From positions 4,742,979-4,806,978 of the forward strand of contig NC_087383.1 in assembly GCF_963675165.1 (NCBI RefSeq): a stretch of DNA of 64,000 nucleotides, written 5' to 3'. The DNA is from Halichondria panicea (taxonomy: Eukaryota; Porifera; Demospongiae; Suberitida; Halichondriidae). A model generated the notes under the pieces. The model had not been told where the DNA came from. It worked only from the letters and a program-made list of their open reading frames with translations, and did no database searches. Both the position numbers and the translations under genes were made by a program. Below, piece after piece: positions 54,601-64,000 of this stretch (its first letter is position 1; each line of letters opens with the position of its first letter).

Positions 54601-57600
54601 AAACAGCAAAAAGACCCTTAAAATTAAAGATTGATGTGCATGAGCATTTCAGTGTTTTAACTGACAATTAGTCTATATTAATTATGCATAAAATAATCGT
54701 CAAATGCTACAATTAACCAGGTATAGGTGGTGGGGTTACAGTTGTTCCGACTGCAGGAAATTATGCATGTATTAACTTCAATTTTCTCATCCATACCTTG
54801 AGGGGTGTCTGTTGTTGGCTCTGTTGTACATGTGGTGATGACGTCAGAACAACAGCTACGAAACAGCTGGCAGTTTGTAGAGCAGGAGCATGTAGGGGGG
54901 TTCCCCATACAGGAGCCAGTGACACAGCACTCTGTGATACCAGCCGCAGCACATGTACCTATGGCAACAAGAGAGCAGGTATATATGCATATATGCACTA
55001 TTGAGCAAATGCTACAACAAACCAAGTGTAGGTAGCGGCGTTACAGTTGTTCCGACTGCAGGATTAAATGTCAAGCACATAATTATATGCCAGGCCAAGA
55101 GAATCATACTTACTTGTAAGACAAGTATGTCCATCAATGCTAAGCACGCACATCTCAGAGGTAGAACAGCCACCATTGTTATCAGCACAGGGATTACTAA
55201 CTGCATGTTTGAAGCAAAAAATTGCCATTAATTTATTAACACAGCCATTAATTATCGTTGGAAGTTGATTTTGCACCCATTAGTACCAGCTGTACCTAGT
55301 GGCTGCCTTGCATTGCTAATTACTTGAATGCTGTCTGCTAAGGTGCAGCCGACATTACTAAGAAGCCTTGGGTTTGAATCTGTTCTTGCTGCATATACAC
55401 CCACAAAGAACCCAACGAAATACAGAGTGTCCAAGTGAATAGTAAACGACATTGGATCACGAGCAGGCAAGCTGCTCTCACTGTAAGCCACACCCCTCGA
55501 CAGTCCATCGAACGTGGCACTCTCGATTCTGTTTAGCTGGGTGTCAGCCCAGACAACTTCTAGGCTGTTGTCAATTGTTAGTGAAGAGGGGAGACTAATA
55601 TTCATTGCTTGAAAAGTCACCCTGTTGCTGCCGTCCATTGAGGCCTTCTCAATCCTGGGGGTACTTCCCGAAACAGAGATATACATCTCCCTATAAATTA
55701 AGTATTTCATCAGCATAATTATATATTATCTGTCAGTTATGACTTCATGTGTTTTCACCACACTGTACACACATGTCACATGATTATTATACCTGTTGCC
55801 TGGATGGAGTGCAATATCTGTCACTGTCCCGTCAACAGTAAGTACGGTTGCATGACTTCCAGATGTCAAATCAAATATATTGATGGTGGAGTCTGTGCCA
55901 TTGACCCAATACAGCTTGTTTGTGACCCAATCAACCGCTATGTCAGCTGTGTAAAGATCAGAAAAGTTAATTACCAACAGACAACACAACGGGTAGCAAC
56001 AGATACTGCCCAGTGGGGGATTTAGGGGGGGATCCCAATGCAATGGAACCCTAGCTAGTTGATCGTTCGCAGCTCTACGGCTGGTGCTAGAGATGGGACT
56101 TTCCTTGACCATAAGTGGGTGTAACCCAACAAGTTCACACTGCACGGCAGCTTTCACTTTTCGCGCTCATACTCTTTGAACTCCCTTTCCTATTTCCTGG
56201 ATCCGCCACTGCTACCATGGTTTGAAAAAGGGAATTTTGCCTCTGTCATAGTCATGCACTGTAAAAATAAAGTGTGCTGAGCACACTAGGCCGCCAGGTA
56301 TTACAAATTTTAGTTAGCTCAGCACAATAAATTTTTTACAGTGTGGGCCCAAATATAATTATCTAGAGAGAAGGATTTTGATATGGCTTTCCCACAGCCA
56401 TATTTAAGCTGCATGCAGCTTAAATATGGTGGGTTAGTCAGCTCCTAGCTATAATTCTAGCCTCCTTCGCAGCCTCTCCTTTTTCTGTTCTTTGTCACTG
56501 TAGTTCAATAAGATAAAATACGGGACGAATTGGAGGAACAAAGAAAGAAAGAAGGAAGAGACTAAGAAAAAGGAGAGCCTGCCTTGCTAAGTCGCGTGAC
56601 GGTAGACGAGTGGTAGACGAGTGAAAATGAACGTGGGCAATCACTAGCTGGGCGGAGCCTGACAGAGCAAAAAGCTACAGCATGCCTACGCATTGCAAAC
56701 TCTAAATAAAAGCTGTTAGCATCGTAGATAGTAAGCCAGAATCAAGCGTGGAGACATCGTAGACAAGGGCTTACCTAGTAAAGTCTAAAGAGACTAAATA
56801 TCTAAATTTAGCTCAGTTTTTTTTCCTGAGTTCAGAACAGACCCACTTGATTACATTATTATTATTATTATACATTGATTACTTATTACAGCAGTATAGT
56901 CTACTCTACTCTAGTCTTTCATACTTCCTCTACTGACTAAAGGTCTTACGAAGGCTGACTCTACTGCACTGTACTGTACTGTTCATAACAGATTATGTTC
57001 CTGGTAAATGCGCTCCAAGTACTGTGTGGGAGGACAGTTATTGAGGTTTTCTCTCGCCCACGCTCGTTAAAATTTGTCTACGTCAGTAGGGGATCACGCG
57101 ACTTAGCAAGGCAGGCTCTCCTTTTTCTTAGTTGCTTCCTTCTTTCTTTCCAATTTTCTCTTCTGTGACAAAGAACAGAAAAAGGAGAGACTGCGAAGGA
57201 GGCTACTATAATTCTGCTTTTTAACCAGTTAAACAGAGCAATGCGTGCTTGCACTGTGCCTAACACTCACTGGCTGGTGAGGACCCTGTGTCCATTATCT
57301 TCACTGCTCCAGAGCCATCAAAGTTTGATCTCCACACTTCCATTTTGGTCACGTCACTCCAGTAAAGGTACCCATCCCTGCAAACACATAATTATGTCTA
57401 GATACATAATAGCAGCCAATAACCTTCACGATACGTATTTATGGTAGCATAATGCTCACGATACGTATTTATTTATGCTACCATAACGAGTGTTGCAAGC
57501 TGCGCTGGTGCTAATGCCTCTCATGTTTTGCTTTCACTCAAGAGTGTATATAGAAGAGATAATTAGTTTGCTTTGTATAATGCAATTATCGTTGACACTG

Positions 57601-60600
57601 AAACACACTGTCATTATAGAAGAGGAGCTTAATTAATGGAAACAGAAGTCTATACTGTATAGCCGGTAATTTTCAGGGGGACAAAACATTCTTGGTTCAG
57701 CAATATTTAGTCACTTCGTGGATAATATTTTCGTGGTTGCTGCTTGCACTGCAGGTAAAGGTAGGCAAGGTCGCTTCATTCGTGGGTAAAATATTCGTGG
57801 TCTGAGCTCCAACCACGAATATTTTGTCCCCCGGAAATTACCAGCTATACAGATCTGATGGCTTGATGAACGGACTTCAAGGATAGAAGCCAGAATATAT
57901 CTATACTATATATACGATGTAGAGGTTTATTGCGTATTTCCAAGAATTAAAACAAGGAGTGGATCTCCTATGAGGTCAGAGTTCACAAGGGCCGCTGGTA
58001 GTGTGAGTAGGTACATGCATGCAGATTGCAGAGCTCTTTGCAGCAAACAGCTATAGCGCTTTAGTGCAAGACTAACTTATAAGTTGGATAGAAAGTTTAT
58101 GCGAACAGATGATGCTTCTGAGGAAACTGCAACAGCCTTCACTGTGAGTCAAACTAGCCGTAACTTGAGATAGAAGCTTTAGTTTGCAAATTCACGAATC
58201 AAAATCCAAGAGAACGTGGCTAGAAGCCTATAGAAGCTGTTAGTTTTCGTCGCATTGCAACCGTTGAGCAGTTACAGCTAGAACACACACACACACAGAG
58301 TCAGTTTTACCATATCCTTTGTGAGATAAATACGCATCGTGAAGGTTATTGGCTGCTATTATCTTGATAGCCATACGTATACAAAGTTATGAGATGATGC
58401 ATTCTACTATCTGAAATGTACCTATAATGAAAATCAATGTCAGCTGCTCTCGACAAGCCAGACACGATTATTCTGGTTCTAACTTGAGTGTCTGTTGCAT
58501 TGACTGGCAGAGTCATCAGATGAATAAACGGCTCACTAGCGTATACCAAGTACGGGGTAGATCCTGTACGAGTAAACATTCAAGGTAGATGAAAACACAA
58601 ATGGCACACCTTAAGGGATTAAAATGATTGAACTCGATTGTTCGAAGTCAGATATCTCATCAATTACATATAGGATACGATGTAGTTGGGCGTGGCCCGG
58701 CATCCGTTCTGACGGGTGCCCGGGGGACACACTTATATAGGATTTGTACCCTCAGTGCAGCCCAATCAGATTGCAGAGATAACGATATTCATGACTCAAA
58801 TATCGATATTCATAACCAGATATGCAGTTTATAATTTTATTCATGATGCTTACACAGCAGTATTGCATAACACAGCAGTACAAATCCTATGTAAGCATGT
58901 CCCCCGGCCACCCGTCAGAACGGGTGCCGGGCTGCTACGCCCAGCTAGATACGATAGTAGATACAGTGCTTTACCTGCACTGATGCAGTCTGTGGGTACA
59001 TCCTGACAGCAATCACCAAACACGTGACAATTAGCGTCACAGTAACAAGAGAGGGGAGACCCCCCGCAGTCACCACCCACACAGCATGTAGAATGACCAG
59101 CTGCCATACAGGTGCCTACAGTAGGAGGCGAAACTAATTGCCTACCATATAATTATAGATAATTATGCTGACTTTTTTCAGTAAGATATATTTAAGATCT
59201 ATTACATACCCATGGTCAGTACGCTTACAATTATATGTGTTTGTAAGGTATGACTTTACCTAGTTCAGAAGAGCTGTAGTCTGTTACATTTCCTGCATGT
59301 CAAAGAACACATTAGATAATGGAAATCAATTTTGAAACTGCGCATGCGCAAACCACACCCACTCAGCTTGAAGTGAGTGTGGTACGCAAGTGTGCAGCTA
59401 TTGATCTCACCTGACAGGAAACAGTTTTGCTGGTTTGCTGCGAGGGAGTATCCGTCACGGCAACTGCAGGAGTAGCCCCGGGGGTCAATGGAGCTTAACA
59501 GGCAGAGTTGTGAGCAGCTGCTACCAGAGCATGTGTTGGTCACTAGGGAAAAACAGAAACACATAATACATGTCACATCGTCATGCAAATGAGAATTGAA
59601 CAACGAACGTACAGTTCACATACAATGTTGTTACAATGTTGTTACATAATAATATTATTGTTGAAAGTGATACACGAGGCTTCTAGAAGCTTGATAACAC
59701 TTTCTCAAAAATACTACCTCTAACAGCTATGGTTTTAGCACTCACGGTCACTTTGCCTGCTGTCACTCACAGCAACTAAACCGTATGGAACAGTGCAGGT
59801 GCCGTCAAACACAGTAGTCAAGGCACTGCCACTCATTGGTATACTCTGCAATCTGTTACCGTTCCAGTCAGTGAAAAACAAGATATCATTGATGAACGTA
59901 ATGCCAAAGGTATGAGATAGACCAGTAGCTTGATTGGCTAGAGTTATCCGGTTGCTGCCATCCACATTGGAGGACTGTAGCACATCCTCTGAAGCATCCA
60001 CCCAGTAAAGCACTTGTCTAGAGTAGTCCAACGTAATACCATTGGGCCACACCAGGCCAGTGTTGTGGAGCACTGTTCGATTCCTGCCATCCATAGAAGC
60101 TCTCTCAATCTTGGCTGGATTACCCCAGTCTGTCCAGTACACCCAGCTACAAAATACTCCGTTTATTATCCAATCAAGAAACAAATGAATGACGCTGAGC
60201 TAAGTACTTGAGACTTGTGGTAACCTAAGATGTTATGTTACCACAATATGGACTAAGAACTGTCTTATAGAACTAGATAGCTTCTGATTTATTGTAAACA
60301 GTAACTGTCACCCTCTGTGTTAGGGTTATTTTAGTTGCATATTCTTATTTAGTAGTGTTCTAGAAAATTCTCCTGTGGTTTTGTTGTTTTTGTATAAATG
60401 GCCTGTGTGTATTTTGTGCATCAGAGACTCAGAGTTCTTAATAATATTTCTAAGACATCACAAGACCCAACAGTTATTACAAACAGTTTTATTTATTATA
60501 CCGACAGTTATAATTATTACCAAACAGTTATTATTACCGACAGTTATATTACCAACAATATCCTACCACCTGATGAAGCTCGCAAACTACACTGAGCTAG

Positions 60601-63124
60601 CTATACAAGGTAATTGAGACCAACAGTTATTACTGATGAAGCTCTTACCGTGTAGAAGGATCCACTACTATTGCTCTTGGTTCAGTGGCGTTGGAATCTC
60701 CAAGCGTTGAAATGAGCACTTTGAAGAGGTTTGATTCCAAGTCAAACACCCCCACAATATCCAATACAGTGTCAGTGAAGTAGAGCTTGTTTGTAACCCA
60801 GTCCACTGAAAGTCCATCTAAATATGAAAGCCACACGTAAATTTAACAGTTCATGAACTAAAAACGTTCTGCAACCAATGCAGTGCAATATTCCAAGGTA
60901 TAATAACCATACTTATCACTACAATGTGTTTTGCGAGTGAAAAACCTTTGCGAATGAGCCAAATCAAAAAGAATTTTGACTTGTTACCTAACTTTTGCAA
61001 TCTGGTAAGAATAGCGTCAACAAGTACCGCATAGATTTTGCGATTCTTTTTTTGCGAAGCCATTAGCACTCGCACAAAAGTGCATAATAGTGTCTATTAT
61101 TGTTCTATTTAGAAATGAAACAACCACTCAAGAAGGATATCTGGCTACTTACGAACCTGGCTCCATGAGACCCTCCTCAATCACCGTGGAAACACCGCTC
61201 CCATCTAGGTTAGCTCTCATGATTTTTCCAGCCATGTTGTCAGTCCAGTACAAGAATCTCTGCCTGCATAATAAAAATGTTATTGCAGCTTGCATTGCCT
61301 CTCATATCACAAGCCTCTCATAATTATCACATAGCCTCTCATACTGCCAGTCTGCTTATAATAATTATATTAGTGACCTGTAATGATAGTCAATGTCCAG
61401 AATGTTGTCGTTGGATTGGTCGACCAGTACGGGTGTTTGTACTTGATTACCATCCAAGCTGATCTTATGGAGATAATCACCATTGGCCATGAGCAGGTAT
61501 GCTGAAGGGTCATCTGACGTCACTTTAAACAGGGGCACAAAGTAATGTTATAAATGTACAGCAAGCATGCCATATATGGAGTACCTCGTTTCCTCCGTAT
61601 ATGATTGTTAGACATAATATTATTATGCTGAGATATCATCTGCAGACAATATCTATTAATACAACAGTAACTGTTATTAAAGACACTCTTCTTACGGTAG
61701 ATGCCAGGCTGACCATCTGTGTGCCCTCATAGACTGCCATATTATCATCCACAAGGAGGTACCTACGTATATTATACACATTTCAATCTGGATGTCACAG
61801 CAAATTGACATAAACAACACCTTAATGAGACAGTGGTTGATTTAGAAACAAAGTCCACAGCAATAAAAGGTTTGGGAGCTGAAATCAATTGAATTACAGT
61901 ATCCTGCAGCAAAATTTCATTTTTATACTGTGAATTTCATACACCCGGTAGCTACAACGTACATCCAAATTAATGCAAGATACAATCTTCCATGATTCTT
62001 TTCCAGTGGAGGTAAACTTGTTAGTCTCATGGTCCGCATGGCTGCACACTTGCAGTACAAATGCAACAACTTGAGCCTCAGGGTCATTCCCGGACACCTC
62101 GACTACAATCAGATAAGAGCAAATAATTTGCCTTGTGCAACCAGATTGCAGGCATTGATGTCAAGTAAACTGAGATAGAAAGGTATAGACAGTATAGTCT
62201 CGAATACCCGCCTCAACCTAAAAGCTTGAGTCTGGTCAAACTCACATTGTGGTTTGGTTCAAGTGTGTCCAGGAATTTCTTGGACATTTAATTGACCGCA
62301 AGTGGGTGTGGAACATGAATAAAATTATAGTCTACATGAATATCATTATAGCTAACCGCCACGGCAGCATGGATTGCTACTAGTAGACAGAATTAGCCCC
62401 TGACAGAAGGCGACGTAGGAAAATTCATGGAGAGAGTTGTAAGGATATGATACTAGAACTCTCCAGACTAGCAATAGGACCTTTGGAACACCTTGTCGAA
62501 TCTATTAACAGCCTAAATGCTCATTTATGTGAATGTGACCGTCGACCATGGTTTCAAGGCCCTCTAGCTCTGTGCAATGATGGCTTCAAGCTCAGTGTTT
62601 TTCTCGTAGGCTTTCAACTCCTAGCCTTAATTGATACACTGTCTGATTGTTCTGTCCCTAACATGCGGTGGCTTGTGGCTTTATCACTATGCTTGTGGGC
62701 GTGTAGCCCACTTGACTTTGCTGACTGTGCAGAACAAAGTTCATATGTGAGTTGGACCAGACTCAAGCTTTTAGGTTGAGGCGGGTATTCGAGACTATAG
62801 ACAGTAACCCCAAACAAGGCTAAAGAACTCATTTTAATAATTATTATGATTCTAGAGAATTCTAGATCTAGCTAAACATTCGATTCACTCACCATGATAT
62901 TTGTGACTTCCAACAGGAGAGCTACGACGTAGTGACACACTAAAAGGGTTATGAACTTTCTTATGACTCTTTCTGAAGGATACCATATCAGCTATTAGAC
63001 TGTCCCTGCACAAAACAATGTCCTCAGCCAGGCAGCTAGAACCAGGAACACTTGCTGTCAATCCTACAAATGCTGGGGACAATGCCAGCAGCAACATCAA
63101 CCACATCATTGTAGCAGCTATCAT
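48637..63124 (-). CDS. Chimeric adhesion GPCR with LDLR-type propellers, SMB, Ig, EGF, HRM and GAIN domains
   Basis: Thirty-five phase-consistent exons (6,468 nt, 2,155 aa), minus strand: 63124-62893, 62102-61929, 61878-61821, 61762-61696, 61639-61585, 61522-61378, 61263-61157, 60817-60649, 60146-59746, 59542-59411, 59292-59260, 59115-58975, 58563-58422, 57377-57271, 55946-55793, 55690-55296, 55200-55114, 55055-55023, 54958-54797, 54750-54718, 54485-54186, 54071-53952, 53818-53543, 53352-53291, 53205-52971, 52538-52309, 52247-52104, 51963-51869, 51690-51168, 51085-51043, 50956-50853, 50792-50671, 50499-50231, 49938-49872, 49687-48637. Order by residue: signal peptide (MIAATMMWLMLLLALSPAFVG); propeller 1 (about 195-469, FLYWTDNMAGKI, WVYWTDWGNP); EGF (470-513); linker; somatomedin-B (524-571); propeller 2 (571-837, YLYWSDVTK); EGF; linker-SMB-linker (866-942); Ig, EGF, Ig (942-1174); SEA-like (1174-1273); HRM (1273-1350); GAIN/GPS (to 1653, ECKCTHLGHFG); 7TM; tail with three QYEE motifs. 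The first five exons are the weakest. Confidence 0.87.
52626..52842. mobile_element. MITE with taccgtatagc termini
   Basis: taccgtatagcgggttattt at the left and aataaccagctatacggta at the right are inverted, with gaggcactaaat blocks inside. It is related to 18973-19195. It lies in the intron before the HRM exon of the adhesion GPCR. Confidence 0.85.
54718..55055 (-). repeat. Exon-level duplication: 33-bp linker exons flanking the second somatomedin-B exon
   Basis: The exons at 55055-55023 and 54750-54718 are each 33 bp, phase 1-1, and nearly identical (both start tcggaacaactgtaac and encode GTTVTP followed by P/L-rich residues). Their acceptors (cctgcag) match as well. They bracket the SMB exon 54958-54797, giving a symmetrical, shuffle-ready cassette. 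Confidence 0.85.
56230..56344. mobile_element. Small MITE (gcactgtaaaaataaagtgt ends)
   Basis: cactgtaaaaataaagtgtg with ctgagca is mirrored by gctcagcacaataaattttttacagtg about 60 bp later. It lies in the intron between the second-propeller exons of the adhesion GPCR. Confidence 0.75.
56398..56429. repeat. Perfect 32-bp palindrome
   Basis: ccatatttaagctgca joins its own reverse complement, tgcagcttaaatatgg, with no spacer. It lies about 30 bp from the left end of the adjacent M3 transposon. Confidence 0.95.
56458..57205. mobile_element. TAGCCTC hairpin transposon (Mutator-like), copy M3
   Basis: It runs from tagcctccttcgcagcctct to agactgcgaaggaggcta, 748 bp, flanked by the perfect 9-bp duplication ctataattc (56449-56457 and 57206-57214). 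Terminal arms of tctcctttttctgttctttg type fold on themselves, as in M1/M2, and gcgtgggc/gcccacgc pairs recur inside. It is a diverged subfamily in an intron of the adhesion GPCR. Confidence 0.85.
57490..58335 (+). mobile_element. Repeat family X, long copy
   Basis: The left part (gctaatgcctctcatgtttt) and the right part (ctttagtgcaagactaactt, gtgagtcaaactagccgtaa, atcaaaatccaagagaacgt) match 7873-8706. The copy is itself interrupted by a MITE at 57653-57853. Confidence 0.65.
57653..57853. mobile_element. MITE with tactgtatagccggtaattt ends
   Basis: tactgtatagccggtaattt and aaattaccagctatacaga are inverted and enclose gggacaaaa/ttttgtccc. It is a diverged relative of the taccgtatagc elements, nested in repeat X. 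Confidence 0.75.
58686..58944. mobile_element. GC-rich-ended MITE
   Basis: The left end ttgggcgtggcccggcatcc with gttctgacgggtgcc is mirrored by ggcacccgtt-type sequence and a right end ggctgctacgcccagc. Inner arms ataggatttgta and tacaaatcctat also match. It lies 30 bp from the first SMB exon of the adhesion GPCR. Confidence 0.8.
62193..62799. mobile_element. Transposon with roughly 60-bp inverted termini
   Basis: The left arm starts tatagtctcgaatacccgcc and contains tcaacctaaaagcttgagtc; the right arm ends ggcgggtattcgagactata. A 5-bp gacag flanks both sides (62188-62192, 62800-62804). An open frame of 110 codons inside has no recognisable domain. It lies in intron 1 of the adhesion GPCR. 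Confidence 0.8.
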
Positions 63125-64000
63125 CCAACTAAGCTCTATGCATGCAGACTAACAGACTGTATAGACTAGCTAGTAGATCTACTCAGTATTAGCTATAAAC
63201 AACAGATTATATGGGGGTGGACAATTTCAATATTCATAGCATGCATGTGCACCCACATACCAGTCATTTCCTTAGCTGCAATATATAGTTGTTCTAGCTA
63301 CATTTATGTCAGAAAATGTGCACAAACAATCTAAATAGCTACCTGTGCAAACAGTGTGTGTAAAAACAATTGTTCATGCATAACAAACCATGCAATTTCA
63401 CTTTCTTCTGTGCTTGACATGCTTTGAACTCCCCCCCCCCCCCCCCTCACGACTTGAGTATACCTGCATTATTATAAGGTAAACCTTGACGCACTATTAT
63501 TTCAGCAATCACAAAAATAGAAAGCCATCACGTCACAGTAAATTGTTACCATATGAGAACACACAGTCTGTGTGTAGGGGTGTTGCCATCCCTTAGTTCA
63601 CATCCACTCGTTAGCAGATATTGAAGACAGTGGACCTGAGATCAAACACAACTAAAGCTTTCACACTCTGTCACGTGCAAGTTGCAACCTCACTAGCTAA
63701 CCATCACTATTGTCTTATAGAGTGATTAAGCTCGGAGGCTCCTTGTTGGGGAAATCACTTTTTCCTCCACCGCACAAACTTTATTGAATCATCAGCATTA
63801 TAACCAAGTGAGCACGGTTGTTCAGAATACATGTATGTGAGCTCTAATCTCCAGCTAGTGGATAGATTTGATAGTACAGTGAACCTGGGGGAAGGGAGAC
63901 ATATAGTCTATAGATTCTAACAAAATAATAACATTATTTTATGCATAGGTATAAGCATACACATATCACATATCTTATCATATGTAGTGCTGTAGTGCTA
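63125..64000. other. Upstream region of the adhesion GPCR
   Basis: No coding sequence is seen. It contains an 18-bp poly-C tract near 63431-63448. This 0.9 kb presumably includes the minus-strand promoter of the adhesion GPCR, but I find no convincing TATA or other core element. Confidence 0.4.

Noticed and set aside
62447-62779. A 110-codon open frame in adhesion GPCR intron 1 as a gene
   Set aside because: It lies wholly inside an inverted-repeat transposon and extends into its right terminus, with no known domain.

Overview
The window is animal nuclear DNA. Its genes are split by many short, phase-consistent GT-AG introns, and the gaps and larger introns are full of small inverted-repeat transposons. 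The gene content (adhesion GPCR, thrombospondin/Ig extracellular protein, vWA-EGF receptor, Hv1 proton channel, katanin-like 2, FAM227, Ras) is metazoan. The AT-rich texture, very small introns and unusual mix of extracellular domains suggest a sponge, most likely a demosponge; this is inference, and no species-specific marker was seen.

Layout. 1-210: last exon of an upstream paralogue that runs off the left edge. 2988-17295 (+): 14-exon secreted protein of about 1,608 aa (signal peptide, an 884-codon exon of novel beta-rich repeats, two Ig-like domains, thrombospondin type 1 repeats, cysteine-rich tail). Its last exon and 3' flank are nearly identical to bases 1-600. 18579-24820 (-): KATNAL2. 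27222-30947 (+): Ras-family GTPase. 31476-38770 (-): FAM227, with a nested opposite-strand 115-aa gene at 34253-34657 and an intronic tRNA-Pro(TGG) at 37189-37260. 38908-44394 (+): Hv1, divergent from FAM227 with only 137 bp between start codons and a candidate RFX X-box between them. 45529-48036 (+): vWA-EGF-EGF single-pass membrane protein. 48637-63124 (-): a 35-exon adhesion GPCR of about 2,155 aa with two LDL-receptor-type YWTD propeller/EGF/somatomedin-B blocks, Ig-EGF-Ig, a SEA-like segment, HRM, GAIN/GPS, seven TM helices and a tail with three SH2-type tyrosine motifs.

The genes fall into two loose functional groups. KATNAL2, FAM227 and Hv1 are all linked in other animals to cilia or sperm flagella, and the FAM227/Hv1 pair looks co-regulated. 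The secreted TSP/Ig protein, the vWA-EGF receptor and the chimeric adhesion GPCR are cell-surface or matrix proteins. Several transposon families recur. The most notable has TAGCCTC termini, paired terminal hairpins and 9-10 bp target-site duplications (Mutator-like); one member carries a RecQ-like helicase fragment.

Exon boundaries were assigned by eye from GT-AG (one GC-AG) sites, reading phase and family similarity. They are internally phase-consistent but have no transcript support.
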